Shown: piece after piece, positions 1-11,090 of the stretch
How positions within the stretch are numbered: the stretch's first letter is position 1
How the letters are laid out: every line of letters begins with the position of its first letter
Assembly: GCA_001599675.1 (NCBI GenBank)
Contig: BCHP01000005.1
Span: 798,095 to 862,094 of the forward strand
DNA: 64,000 nt
DNA from: Basipetospora chlamydospora
Lineage: Eukaryota; Ascomycota; Sordariomycetes; Microascales
Reading direction: 5' to 3'
The notes under the pieces: model-generated
Database searches by the model: none
Told to the model about the DNA's origin: nothing
Seen by the model: the letters and a program-made list of their open reading frames with translations, nothing else
Made by a program: the position numbers and the translations under genes

Positions 1-885
1 GCGCTGGATCCGCCCTCGAAGTTCCGGAAGGCCTGAGTGAGCTCGAGCGGCTCAGTGACGATGCGCTTCTTCTCCTCATCGTAGCGGATCTCGGTGTAGC
101 CCGTCATGGGGAAGTCCTTGCGCAGGGGGTGGCCCTCGAAGCCGTAGTCGGTCATGATGCGGCGGAGATCGGGGTGGCCGACGAAGAAGACACCAAAGAG
201 GTCGTAGACCTCGCGCTCGAACCAGTTGGCGCCGCTGTAAATGTCGCAGACGCTGGGGACCGGGCTGGCCTCGTCGGCGTACGTCTTGACGCGGATGCGG
301 GAGTTGTGCCGCATGCTGAGGAGGTTGTAGACAATCTCGAAGCGCTGGTCGCGGGAGGGAAAGTCGGCTGCCGTGACGGTGCTGAGCTGGGTGTACTCGG
401 CGGAGGTGTTATCTTGGGAGACGGGAGAGCGTTAACAGATGGCCCCTGGCAGTAGTGCCTCTTGTATATAGATGGCATGACGAGAAAGGGGGGAAGCAAG
501 GACAGTACGACGTACACTTGAGGAAGGTAAAGACTGGTATCACGCCAGAGGGCGGGATGTAGATGGTGAGCTCGTCCTTCCACACGGAGAACTGCTGGAC
601 GTACTTGGGCAGGCAGCCCATGATCCACGTGCCGTATCGGTGGAGAGCGTCGGCGTTCGCGGCGTACTTGTCGGTCGGATCGACGAGGGGCGCCTTGAGA
701 GACCCCTCCATGGGCGGCCGGGGCGCGAGTCTGGGGTTCGGGGCGTCCTTGGGCATGGCGACCCGCTGCGCCGTGGTGGCCGAGAGGTAGCGGAGGGCGG
801 CGGCGCCGTTGGGAGCCTGGACGGCGGGCTTCGCCGGCTGCAGAGCCGAGGCCAGGGCCCTGCTTCGACAGACCCTGCTTGCCAT
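1..885 (-). CDS. NADH:ubiquinone oxidoreductase 30 kDa subunit (complex I, NDUFS3/NuoC family), 3' partial
   Basis: This is a core peripheral-arm subunit of mitochondrial complex I. Exon 1 is 885-516, the intron is 515-413 (103 bp, donor GTACGT), and exon 2 runs from 412 off the window start. Splicing joins T to AT to give a Tyr codon in the family-typical FLKYNTSAEYTQ stretch. The first 40 or so residues are Arg/Ala-rich, as expected of a mitochondrial presequence. Exon 2 carries the 30 kDa-subunit signature (ANWFEREVYDLFGVFF, then GHPDLRRI and DYGFEGHPLRKDFP). The start at 885 is the only Met that precedes the presequence sensibly. The last C-terminal residues after FRNFEGGSSA lie outside the window. 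It is divergent from NOT4 with 520 bp between the start codons. Identification is very secure. Confidence 0.95.
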
Positions 886-1405
886 TGTTGTATCGGGATG
901 GCTGGGAGGGCCAATGGACTGGGGAACAGGGTGGGTTTGGGCGTCTCGAGGAGTGATTTCTTCGGGATCATGGATTGAGGAATTGATGATGGTCTCCAGC
1001 CAAGCAGATGCGGTTAACAATTTCTGGCCGGGGATTGGCTGTAGAGATAATCTGTTAATACGGTACCTCGTTTTTGTCCATATTCTTTGAGAAATAAAGT
1101 CACTTATTATCATTCCGAGCTCCGATGGTCACAAGTCACGAGAAGCAGGGCATGACTAATCACTGCACCTTCCCCTTTCCATCATAGCGTGTTTTCTCGT
1201 GCGACTCTGGCAAGTCGCTGAAGGCTCTGGCTCTTCCCTCTACTAAAACCTGACACTTCCAAACGCCTTTTCCACACTCGACATCCAAACCTCCTCCGTC
1301 TCTCCCTGCCTAATAACCCACGACATCGATCGCATCCGTCTCTCTACGCTCGGCAAACCATCCTATACTCCCCCATATTTAATCCTATCCCACAACGCTC
1401 TCAAA
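886..1405. other. Divergent promoter region (complex I subunit / NOT4)
   Basis: These 520 bp lie between two outward-facing start codons. The part next to NOT4 (about 1200-1405) is rich in C and T, as fungal 5' leaders often are. No TATA box or recognisable operator stands out. Confidence 0.6.
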
Positions 1406-4099
1406 ATGGCGCCGCAGGACACCTTCATCGAGGATGATGATGATACCTGGTAAGGCTTCATTCGGTACCCGCTGCGAGGCAGCCCAAGCATCGTCACCGC
1501 GTTTTCGCAGAGCCTCAAGTTCCGATGCTCGATACTAACTTGTCATCTCCCCCCGCAGCCCCCTCTGCATCGAGGAGTTCGATCTTTCGGATCGTAACTT
1601 TAGGCCATGTCCCTGCGGGTACCAGGTATGTCCCCATGTGTCTTCTTCTATCGACCTCGCCCGCCCACCCCTCGTATTAACCCATTTTGTTCGCATTTTC
1701 TAGGTATGCCAGTTCTGCTTCAACAACATCAAGTCAAATATGAATGGCCTGTGTCCTGCTTGTCGACGACCCTACGACGAGAAGACGATACAGTGGAAAG
1801 TCGTGACTCCCGAAGAGTACGTTCCACCTACCCTAAACCGAACAGAATCCCCTCGCGCCCGACCAACCCAAACCCTAACCGCCTTAATACCAACTAACCG
1901 GCTCGTTATAGGGAAGCCGAGTTCCGCGCCAACATAACGAAGAACCAAAAGAAGCGAGCGCAAGAGCAACGACAGAAAGAAGCGCAGAAGCGAGAGGTCG
2001 AGAAGGAGAACCGAAAGAACCTCGTCGGCGTTCGAGTCATTCAGAAGAACTTGGTTTATGTGACCGGCTTGACGCCCACGGTTCGGGAGGACGAGTTGAC
2101 TAAGACGCTACGAAAGCCCGAGTTCTTCGGCCAGTACGGAAACATCCAGAAGATCTCCATCTCCAACCGCAAAGGCGGCGAGGGCCAGCACCCTTCCCTC
2201 GGCATCTATGTCACCTTTGAGAGGCCCGAGGAGGCTGACCGCTGCATTCGAGCCGTGAACGGGTCGCAGAATGGCGATCGAATTCTGCGCGCCCAGCTGG
2301 GAACGACCAAGTATTGTTCGGCTTGGCTGAAGCACGAGCAGTGTACGAACCGAGGCTGTATGTTCCTTCACGAACGTGGCGACGAAGAGGACAGCTACAC
2401 CAGACAAGACTTGTCATCGATGAATAGTATTCATACCCAACGCCCGATGTCTGCCGCAGGCTCCTCCCGCCCTGCTCCTCCCAGGCAGCAGCCGCAGCCG
2501 CAGCAGCAGGGCCCGCCTCCCTCCTATCCTCAACAGCAGCAATCTCAGCAGCAATCTCAACTCCCTCCCACACCTGTCGCCGCCCAAGCCGTTCTGCGTC
2601 CTGGAAGCAAGGACGGTGCCGATGAGGTTGGGGCTGACGGATCTGCTCTCCCATCCTCTGCTAATTGGGCCCGTAACCCCCAGCGAAGCCGACGGGGCAG
2701 CCATGCTACCAGCGCAGCGGCGCCGAGCCCTGCCATCTCCTCAGCCTTGCCCGCCACCACCGAAGAAGCCGTGGTTGATTCCCCCGCCACGGAATCCGCC
2801 AGGCCTGTACCCGCAGCGGCGACGAACAAGGGCCGCCAGGCTTCACCGAAAACGGCCACCCGGTCCACGGGCATCCCCGAAGATGTCCTACGCAGCATAC
2901 TCAAGAAGCTCAATGGCTGGAAGCTTCCAGATCTTACTCCCGAGATTCAGCAGTCTGTTGAACTTTACCCACCTATGTTTGATATGCGGGGTGGGGAGAA
3001 GCGCAGGGCCATGCGGGAAGAGGACGCCCGCATCGGTGGCGAGCAAGAGGAAGCAGCTGATAGCCAGGAGCCCTCGGAAGAAGGCGAGCCAGAAGCCGGT
3101 GGCGGCAGTCTTGCTCTTGGAGGTGAGCCCGAAGAGAGAGAGCCTCCACGCGAGGTTCTCGGGTATGATCCGCGGCGTGTTGGACAGCCGCCAATCCAGC
3201 GCTCCAGCGCGGACGGTATCTTTGGTCCCGCATTGGGCCAGGGTCAGAATTCGACCACAATCGGCTCAATCGGTAACCGTGCTATGACGCCTCAACAACA
3301 ACAGCAAGCGTATATGCGGCCCCAGGGCTCCTTTGCCGACCACCTGCCTCCTGGCATCTCCGGCACACAGTCGCTGGCGTCCCTCGTACCACAACAACAG
3401 CAACAGGGCCACACTCGCCAGTCATCGAGATTCAGCTTTGCGAATGATAATGCAGGCGGCGGTGCCTCGATTCAGCTGGCGGCCAACCCCAGAATCATGG
3501 CCCAGCAAAAGGCCATGATGCCCGCGTCCTTCCCCTCGCAGCAGCCCACCCAGTACTACACCGCTTCAGTTCCCGGTCCTCCCCCTGGTCTGAAGTCCAC
3601 TGGAACACCGCCAAGCATGTTTGGACAGGGACCATCGTATGGAGGGTCGTCCCCTTTCGGCGGAGCGCACAAGGATAGCAACAGCGACCTGCTACAGAGC
3701 ATCATCCGCGGAAGGGCCGTGGGGAATGCTCAGGTCCATGAAGCGGCGAAGCGTGAGTACCTTAATTCTCCTTGTCTAAACCAGTATCCGTCCTCCACCT
3801 CCTCCACCCCAGCTCCTGCTTCGGGCCTCCTGGCGTCGCTCTACGGGAACCATCCTGGGGCATTCCAAGACTTTGGTTCAAAGCAGAAGAAGAAGGGGAA
3901 GAAGCACAGACATGCTAACACTTCCTCCTCTGGGGGGAGTGGACTAGTGGATCTTGCGGACCCGAGTATCCTGCAGGCGAGGATGCAGCACCAGTCTCAG
4001 AGCGGCGCCGGGGTTGGACAGGCACTGTTTGGCGGTCAGAGTCAAGGTGGGTACAACAACCCCAGCATGATGTATAACTCAAGCTATGGCCGCTGGTGA
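1406..4099 (+). CDS. NOT4: NOT4-type RING/RRM E3 ubiquitin ligase, N-terminal exons (CCR4-NOT complex)
   Basis: Exons are 1406-1449, 1559-1625, 1704-1816 and from 1912. Joined, they encode a C4C4 RING finger near residues 15-60 (CPLCIEEF, CPCGYQVCQFC, CPACRRPYDE), a basic coiled stretch, an RRM (LVYVTGLTP ... GIYVTFERPEEADRCI) and a CCCH-like zinc motif (YCSAWLKHEQCTNRGCMFLHE, shown in two overlapping parts: YCSAWLKHEQC and CTNRGCMFLHE). This order is diagnostic of NOT4, the ubiquitin ligase of the CCR4-NOT deadenylase complex. A long Gln/Pro/Ser-rich disordered tail follows, with a conserved-looking block (LLQSIIRGRAVGNAQ, LVDLADPSILQARM). Read straight through, the frame stops at 4097-4099 after GRW, giving 803 residues. 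Alternatively, a donor at 4047 (CAAG|GTGGGT) can splice in phase to 5196 and join the next entry. A possible 60-nt in-frame intron lies at 3753-3812. Confidence 0.9.
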
Positions 4100-5195
4100 T
4101 GGCCTCGTTTATTTGTGTCCCGCTCCCTTGATAGGTGATACAGAGTGGAACAGAGGCGAAGGTCGCGGTGGTGTATGGATAATGGTTTTTTTTTCTTTCC
4201 CTTTTCCATCTTCTTTTCTCTCGGCATGTTCTTTCTTTCCATCATGTATCACGAGGGCGTCGCAGGAAAGGGGAGTTTTCACTGTTTCGCCCGCATACCA
4301 GGGGCCAGGGAAGGGAATCATTTTCGGCTTGCTCAACTATTTGGGGGCCTGGGTTGTCTGAGAGAGGTTGGTGGACGAGAACACCTACACACCCATCGAA
4401 CGCATGTTTTCAGCCATCGAGCAACGCAAAGGATGGGGCGATATTTTCCTCACCGAAGATTGCATCTGGGATTTGTCCCATTTCCTTTTTCTTCATCTTC
4501 GGCCGTCGGGAGGAGAGAGAGAGAGTGGGCGGGTGGCCTGTCCTTGACTGGCACACAGAAAGAGGAGGAAGAGAACGACACTTCGACGCAACTCACGCAG
4601 AAACGCAAACACAACATACGGAAGGATTGCACGCGCGCTCTCTCTCTGAGGCTCACGTCACCACGTCAGACAAGCAAGCAAACCATCATCGTCTTCCGCA
4701 CTTCCGCACCAAGCCTCCCATGTACGTTAACTTGGCAGATGGGCAGAGACGCACTCTTCTCTTGCCTAGATTGGAAGCAGAGGTCTTTCGGGGCTGGGGA
4801 CAAATAAACCACGATCCATCCTTCTACTCTACCATTACTTTCTTATTACTCTTTTTTTTCCTCCGCACAGCCTCCTCGCAGTCCTCTTACCCACCAGAGA
4901 GGGACTCATTCTGTTTCCATCATACTACTACTGGCCTCTGCCGAAGACGATGATGGAGGCAGCTTGTGACTGAAGAACCGAGACCCCCTCTGTGTACCGC
5001 CGCGTCAAGAGAAACTGAAGTACACGATGCACTCTCCCGACATCGTTGAAGCGACGAAGCGCCCTCGTTCTGTGTATATAAATCGTTTGTCGTTGGTGCT
5101 TTACTGTTCTTATATGCTGGGGCTTGTCGTTCTCTCCGCGTTGCGTTTTTACACTTGTCACGTTTCGCTAACCTCCGCTTGTGTCTTACCTTTAG

Positions 5196-8017
5196 AAGAC
5201 GATCTACTTTCCCTCGACGCGGTGTCTACTTCCGTGGATGCACTGGTGGCCGAGGATGAGCAGGAGGCACCAAGCAGCCAGAATACGCCGTCCCCGTTCC
5301 CGGCCTTCCCGCTGCCTTTCGGGGCACAATCACCATTCCAGACCCTCACTCCGGCTACGGGATCACCTTTCAGCGGCTTCAGCGCGCTCCCAACCTTGGC
5401 TCCCCCTGGACTAGGATACCCCACGCCGTCGCCCTTCGGCTTCGCCCAACCGTTCGCCCCTCAGCCATTGTATCCTATCCCATCACTACAGACATCGGCA
5501 TCCCCCGGCGCGGCCGCCGGCAATCCTGTCAATCAGGCGCCCCCCAACGCCCCGACAGGACCGAAACAGGATGGGTCTCGGAAGCGCACACCTCACGGCG
5601 CAGAGGCGAAGAGGAATGTCCGAGCGCTGGCTATGGACAGCGGCCTGTCGAAGGACATTGCATCCCAGGCTGGTCGCTCAGCCGCCAAGGGTAAGGCAGT
5701 CTTGCAGGATGAGGACTTCCCCGCTCTCGACACGCCCAAGTCTAGCGCCGCGCAGACGGCCGCTGTGACCACGCCGCACGTACCCCTGCCGACACCCAGG
5801 CCCGTCACCGCACCACCCAAGAAGTCACCCGTCGAGCCGCCGCCGTCGAGCATTCCGTCCAAGGCTGAACAGAGCAAGCGGACAGCAGCGGAGAAACGCG
5901 CCACGACTGGAAAGCTCAATATTGCCGCTGCCACGAAGGTGGCACATGCGGAGAAGTCGACCGAGTCTACACCTGTGGAGAGACCGAGTGCAGAGCAGTC
6001 GCTCGCGTCGGCCTCGCCTCTCACGGCGACACCCTCCACGCGGTCGGCAAGCGTCACCCGGCCTAACAGCTCGGCCTCTGCTACAGCGTCCGCTCTGAGC
6101 GCAGCGGCCATGGCCTCCCGCGGCATGCCTAAGACGCTACGCCTCGTCCCCACGCCCACGCCCAAGACGGAGAACGCCCCCGGTCTTCCTGGGGCCCCCG
6201 CGCCATCGGGAACATTTCTTCCTTCCTTCGCGGCGGCCCGTGTCCATCGACCAGGCACGCCAACTAGCGAGATAATAAGTGACAGCGCGTCAATGGTGTC
6301 GGCGTCGATCCCAGCCTCGCGCGCGAGCTCCCCGCCGCCGGGCGGTTCGTCGTCGTCACTCAAGATTGTAGGGTCCGCTGCCGTCAGGGCGACCACGAAG
6401 AGCCAACAGCGCAAGCAGCGCAAGGAGGTCTCCAAGGGTCTGTCGGAGGCGATCAGCGCTGTCCCCGCGAAGCCCGAGGTGGAGGAGCATGCGCCGGTCC
6501 TGGGGCGGAAGAAGAAGCAGAAGAAGGAAAAGGCCCCCTCCAAATCGGTCCCCGTCGCCGATATCGTTGTCGAGAAAGAGGTCGAAAAGCCTGCTGCGGA
6601 GAAGGTGGAGGAGAAGCAGCCGGAGAAGGTTCCGCCGAGCGCGGCCTCGTCCCCCGTTAAGAAGGCCAGGGAGAGTAGGACCGCCAGGAACAAGGGCAAG
6701 GCGAGGGAGACAAGCTCGCCAGCGCCGGCCCCGGTGCCTATCAGGGCTGCGACGCCCCCCGTCCGGCCGGAGCCTGAGAAGCCGTTTGAGAAGCCGGAGC
6801 CCACGCCGGATTCCATCTTCCGTGAATTCGTGCGTGAGGGCCTGGCGGTCGATAAGCTCGCCCTCCTGAAGCCCGTCAGCGCGAACGCGGTCCGCACGGA
6901 GGTCACTCAGTCCGCCAGCGGTACCGGCGCCGGGGCTAAGCAGCCCGGCAAGCTGCCCCACGGGATCCACGAGCCGGCATTCCCGCGCAAGGACCAGGTG
7001 TCGCAGCACGAGGAGGTTGTCCTTCGGGCAGGAAAGCCGATCCGGCGGGTAGAAGCGGGCCACCGCGTTCTCATCACCCCCTACGGCGACGTGGTGCGGA
7101 ACCTGAGCGAGGAGGAGGAGGACCGATACCTGGCGCTACAGGAGCGTGTGGCGAAGCACGCCGACATGCCTGCTGCGTACCGAGCCGAGAGACACAGAGC
7201 GCCGCCCGGGGACTTTTCCATCGTTGAGGGCCGGATGGTTGCGGACGGCCCGCCCGCGTACTTCCCGCAAGGCGAGGACGACGTGCCACGCAGTTACAAC
7301 GTCAAGATCCACCGGGAGGAGACGGTGGGGTTCGCGAACCAGTTTGCGGTGCCCAACATGAGGCTCGGGAACAAGACGCTGACGGGCGAGGGGTGGAGGG
7401 AGGGGCTAGAGGACGCGGTGACGGCAGAGGTGATGAGGAGGCTGAAGGCGGTATTTGCGGACTGGGGCATTAGGGGGGACAGCCACGAGTTCCCCTCGTC
7501 GCAAGGCGACAATGCCAACGCCGGCACACCTACTACCATGGCCACTCCGAACCCCGCCACTGACGCTCAACAACAGAGTGGAGACAAGAAGGCCGAGGAG
7601 CAGAAGGGCAAGTCCCGAGGGGACGCTCCGAATGAGAGGCTGGCCTTCGCGGACGGCGTGGACGAGTCGCCTATTAGCAACGACAGCCTCCCGCGCTTCC
7701 TAGGTCCCACCGAGGTGACCACGGCGCACAATATGGCGGCGAACATGGTGGCGACCGGCAGCATCGGCCCCGGCGCCGGCGGCGCTAACGCCGTGGCGGT
7801 GGCGGGCGGCGTCGGTAGCAATAGCGGGGCAGTCGGCGGGACGGCCGGCGCCGGCCCGGGCACCTCGGGCGGGCCCCTGCCGAAGCCGTCGCCGCCGCTC
7901 AGCTTGGAGGAGCTGGAGAGGGCGCTCGCGGGGGCGCGCAGGGAGACGGAGAAGTACGAGAAGGCTCTCAACTCGGCCATCAAGAAGAACAAGAGGCTGC
8001 TCCTGGGCGCGAGTTGA
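5196..8017 (+). CDS. NOT4: Probable C-terminal exon of NOT4 (or a separate adjacent gene)
   Basis: A 2.8-kb open block opens after a good acceptor (branch GCTAACC, then TTTAG at 5191-5195) and has no in-frame Met until far inside, so it needs an upstream exon. Skipping from the donor at 4047 gives G+AA (Glu) and keeps frame: GGQSQ then EDDLLSLDA. The protein is low-complexity and Pro/Ser/Ala/Lys-rich, with an ALAMDSGLSKDIA / LQDEDFPAL block, a basic KSQQRKQRKE block, an EEEEDRYLALQERVAKHAD segment and a C-terminal helical coiled coil (LEELERALAGARRETEKYEK). From memory of other Pezizomycotina NOT4 proteins, these blocks form their C-terminal half; that is recall, not a search. Joined, the protein would be about 1,726 residues. 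If it were a separate gene, its first exon would have to lie in 4100-5190, where the ATG at 5027 reads through intron-like sequence. Confidence 0.75.
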
Positions 8018-8475
8018 CTGCTTGTGGCGGGCCTGGTGGGCGTGCTGAGCGGCATTGAGATGTTGCGTAGCTACCTAGTTGGGGTGTGTAGCTTGTGAAT
8101 GATTCCGGGTGAGGGGGGGGTGAGGAAGGCTGGAGGGCGGGAAGCTCCAGAAGAAGAAGGGCTTTGTCGAATATAATTAGGACTGTACAGAACTGTTACG
8201 ATAGTGTAAACCAGTGGAAGCGGGAGGGGAAGTGTTTTTTTTTTGCCTTGTTTTCTTTAGCGTCTCTTTGGAGATGAGAATCCCTTTTGGACCAGGGGAG
8301 GGGGTCGAAGTGTGTATTAGATACCCTGAAGCCTACATCATACATGTGCATATTATATGCTGCCTACTTTCAAAAGAAGCAAGGGCTGTAGTTAGGGCAA
8401 ACTCCCTCTTTCTTTCCAATCCGTGGCAGCAACATGACTATGTTTAAAGAAATACAAGATGGTTATGTATTACTA
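8018..8475. other. Shared 3' region between convergent NOT4 and TOK1
   Basis: These 458 bp separate two convergent stop codons. They contain G-rich and T-rich runs that fit 3' UTRs, and no further gene is visible. Confidence 0.5.
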
Positions 8476-11090
8476 TCACTCCTCCTTCTCCCGGTCACCT
8501 CCAACGGCCCCATTTCCACTGCTGGCCCCATCTCCCTCCCCACTCCCCCCGCTCTCACTCCCCTGGCCCTCCTTCCACACCCCCTCGAGCTCCTCCTTCA
8601 ACCTCACGGTAAGCCTCTCTAGTATCCACTCCGCCTCCGCCACACCACCCATGAGCGGGCTATAATCCCCGACCCAGCTCCACTTGTCCCTCCCCGCCTT
8701 CTCCTCCTCCTGCTTCTCGTCCTCAAAGTACTCGAGATACGACCTCCCCCGCCTCAGGCCCGCCCCCATCCTCCCCGCCGCCGCACGCCTCCTCCTACTC
8801 CGCCTCCCCTTCAGGGGCCTCCTGCTCCCGTCGACGGGGTGGTCCGGCTCCGGGTCCCCCAGCCTGCCGCGGCCGTCGATCGCGGCGCGGCGCGGGCGGC
8901 GGCGGCGGAGGAGGGGGACGGCCGTGCGGTGGGTGTCGGCGGAGCTCTCGTCCTCGCCGACGAGGGTCAGGTAGAAGGCCCACTCGGCAAAGGTGTACTT
9001 CTTGGGCGGGTCGGCCTTGAGGTCGTTGGTGACGGTGCTGATGGCCGAGATGAGGACGTAGTGGTACTCCGCCGTGCTCATGTCGCTTATGTCGGGTATC
9101 TCCGCCGCCGCCGCGGGGCTCGACTCGGAGGATCCGCCTTCTTCCTCCTCCGCCTCATCTTCTCGCTTGTTCTTGGGGCTGGGCCCGGATTCACCCTGGT
9201 CCGCCGGGGGTGATGCTTCGTCGATGGCGGACTTTTCGAGGCCTGCGGCGGACTTGGGCCGCGCCTCCTCGACGTGCGTGTGGAGCGCGCGGAGCGTGTC
9301 GTCCGTGTCCCCGCGTTGCTTCTCGGCTGCGAACGTGTCCCTGAAGAGCAAGCCGAGCGAGACCTTGTGCGCCGCGTACCGCATGTCCCTCTTGAACCCC
9401 TTCTCGCCGGGCAGGATGGTGATGTTCCCCAGCGCGAGCGTGGCGTCGCGGATCAGCTTGACGACGGTGTCGCCCGCGTTGGAGATCAGCACGGTCATGG
9501 TGGGCAGGGCCAGCAGCGACCAGAAGACGAAGAAGGACCTCCCGCCATTGGACTGGGGCGTCACGTCCCCGTAGCCCAGCGTGGTCAGCGAGACAAAGGT
9601 GAAGTACACGCCGTCAAAGTACGTCCACGCCTGGTACGGCCTCTCAAACTCGACAAAAGCCGCGGCGCCCCCCAGCCACAGGAGCAGCCAGGGTCCCGTG
9701 GACACCGCCGTGGCCACCCAGCGGCGGCGGACGATGCCCTCGTGCTGGATGGCGCGCATGAGGTTGAACTCGGTCTCGCGGCGCTCGAACTCGGCGCGGC
9801 GGGCCTCCTGAAGGGAGAGTGTGCGGCTGGCGGCGGAGCGGAAACCGGCGTCGGGGTCGGGTTCGGCGCGAATGGGCCGCAGGACGCTGTCGTTGCCCCT
9901 GCGGGCCATATCCCGGATCACGACGCGCCTCTTCTTCTCCACCATGCGGACGTCGATCCTCCGCCCCGCGCGCTGCAGCACGAGACTCCTGATGGACCCA
10001 ATCACAAGACCGACACTGACTATACCTACAAGCGCATACGGAATCAGGAGGCCGCGGCCGACAGGGCTCGTGACGATGAGGTCACCGAAGCCGATGGTGA
10101 AGAGTGTGACGTTGGCCCAGTAGACGGCGTCGAGGTAGGTCCAACCCTCGAGGCGGGAGAAGACGAGGGCGCCGACGAGCATGTACATGAGGTACATGAT
10201 GGTCTGGAGCATGAGGGTGCGCTGGCTGTTGGTGAGCTGGAAGTCGCGGCTGTAGTGGCCCCGGTGGGCGCCGAGTGCGGTAGTAACCATGAGCGAGGCC
10301 ACAACGAAGTAGAGGATGGCGGCCCAGACGCCGTAGAAGAAGGCCTGGGACCAGATGTACTCGTCGTCGGGCTCAATGACGAGGGGTCCGGCGCCGGTGG
10401 AGAGGAGGACAGTCAAGCAGATGGAGGACATGTACCTAGGGCCGGGCATGAGTAAAGGGGCTAAGTAGGCCAAAGACCAAGGTGAGAAGGAAACGTACCA
10501 TCCTACTATGCTTATCGGCTGGGCAATGGAAAACCGGACACGCCTGGCCATGTTAAGGAGCAGGAACATGTTGGAGGTCAGAGCCACCGCTAGCTGGATA
10601 GCGTTGACTGCGATGAGCCTGTGTGAAGCAGTATGGTTTCCATCAGCTAGATTGCCCAGATGAGAAAGCATGCGGCCAGGTGGGATCAGGGCAGTATAGG
10701 ATACCATGTAGGGTCTAAGACGAAGTCACCGGTTTGAATGGTTGAACCCTTGGGGGAGGCATGCTGTCTCCAAGGCCTGACGAGGGCACATATACTAAAG
10801 GCAGAGGCGACGGGCCCAAGGGTGCCGGCGATCATGGGGAACGCCGACGAGGCGAACCACCACCGACTAGTAGTAGATGAATGAATACATTAGTGTCGGT
10901 CCTTCTCGGTAGCAGTGAGGCTTAAGATGGTATAAGCCGTGCGGGTTGGCAGTGCAGTGTATTGTAGTGTAGTTTACCTTGGATCGAGACGCGGATCCAT
11001 GACGACGACACTCTTGCGGTCCTCGCTCCGCCTCTCCATCTCCCTATGGTCGACATTGTCGGCGGCGATTCCTGGGCCAGGGCCGTTCAT
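8476..11090 (-). CDS. TOK1: TOK1-type outward-rectifying two-pore potassium channel
   Basis: This plasma-membrane K+ channel has the eight-helix, two-pore fungal layout. Exons are 11090-10978, 10866-10705, 10618-10499 and 10435-8476; introns of 111, 86 and 63 bp all keep phase (784 residues). Two selectivity filters are visible: TIGFGD at about residues 245-250 and TLGYGD at about 417-422. Four hydrophobic helices precede the first pore, starting with WWFASSAFPMIAGTLGPVAS near residue 39. A long basic cytoplasmic linker separates the pores, and a charged acidic/basic tail of more than 300 residues follows the last helix, ending in Gly/Ser/Glu-rich sequence. The start at 11090 gives a short hydrophilic N-terminus (MNGPGPGIAADN). 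An antisense frame of nearly 400 codons across this gene is a GC-driven shadow. Confidence is high for family and good for exon limits. Confidence 0.93.

Noticed and set aside
5027..5195. ATG at 5027 as the start of the second NOT4 block, with an apparent membrane helix
   Set aside because: The hydrophobic stretch is translated T-rich intron sequence ending in a branch point and acceptor; a block-joining splice explains the frame better.
5593..6906. Open frame of more than 430 codons on the minus strand inside the NOT4 C-terminal block
   Set aside because: Antisense shadow with Ala/Gly/Ser/Phe bias from GC-rich third positions; no start context or family features.
9274..10455. Open frame of about 390 codons on the plus strand across TOK1
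   Set aside because: It lies wholly antisense to a clear channel gene, is rich in Gly/Glu/Val/His as expected from the complement of GC-rich codons, and shows no domain.
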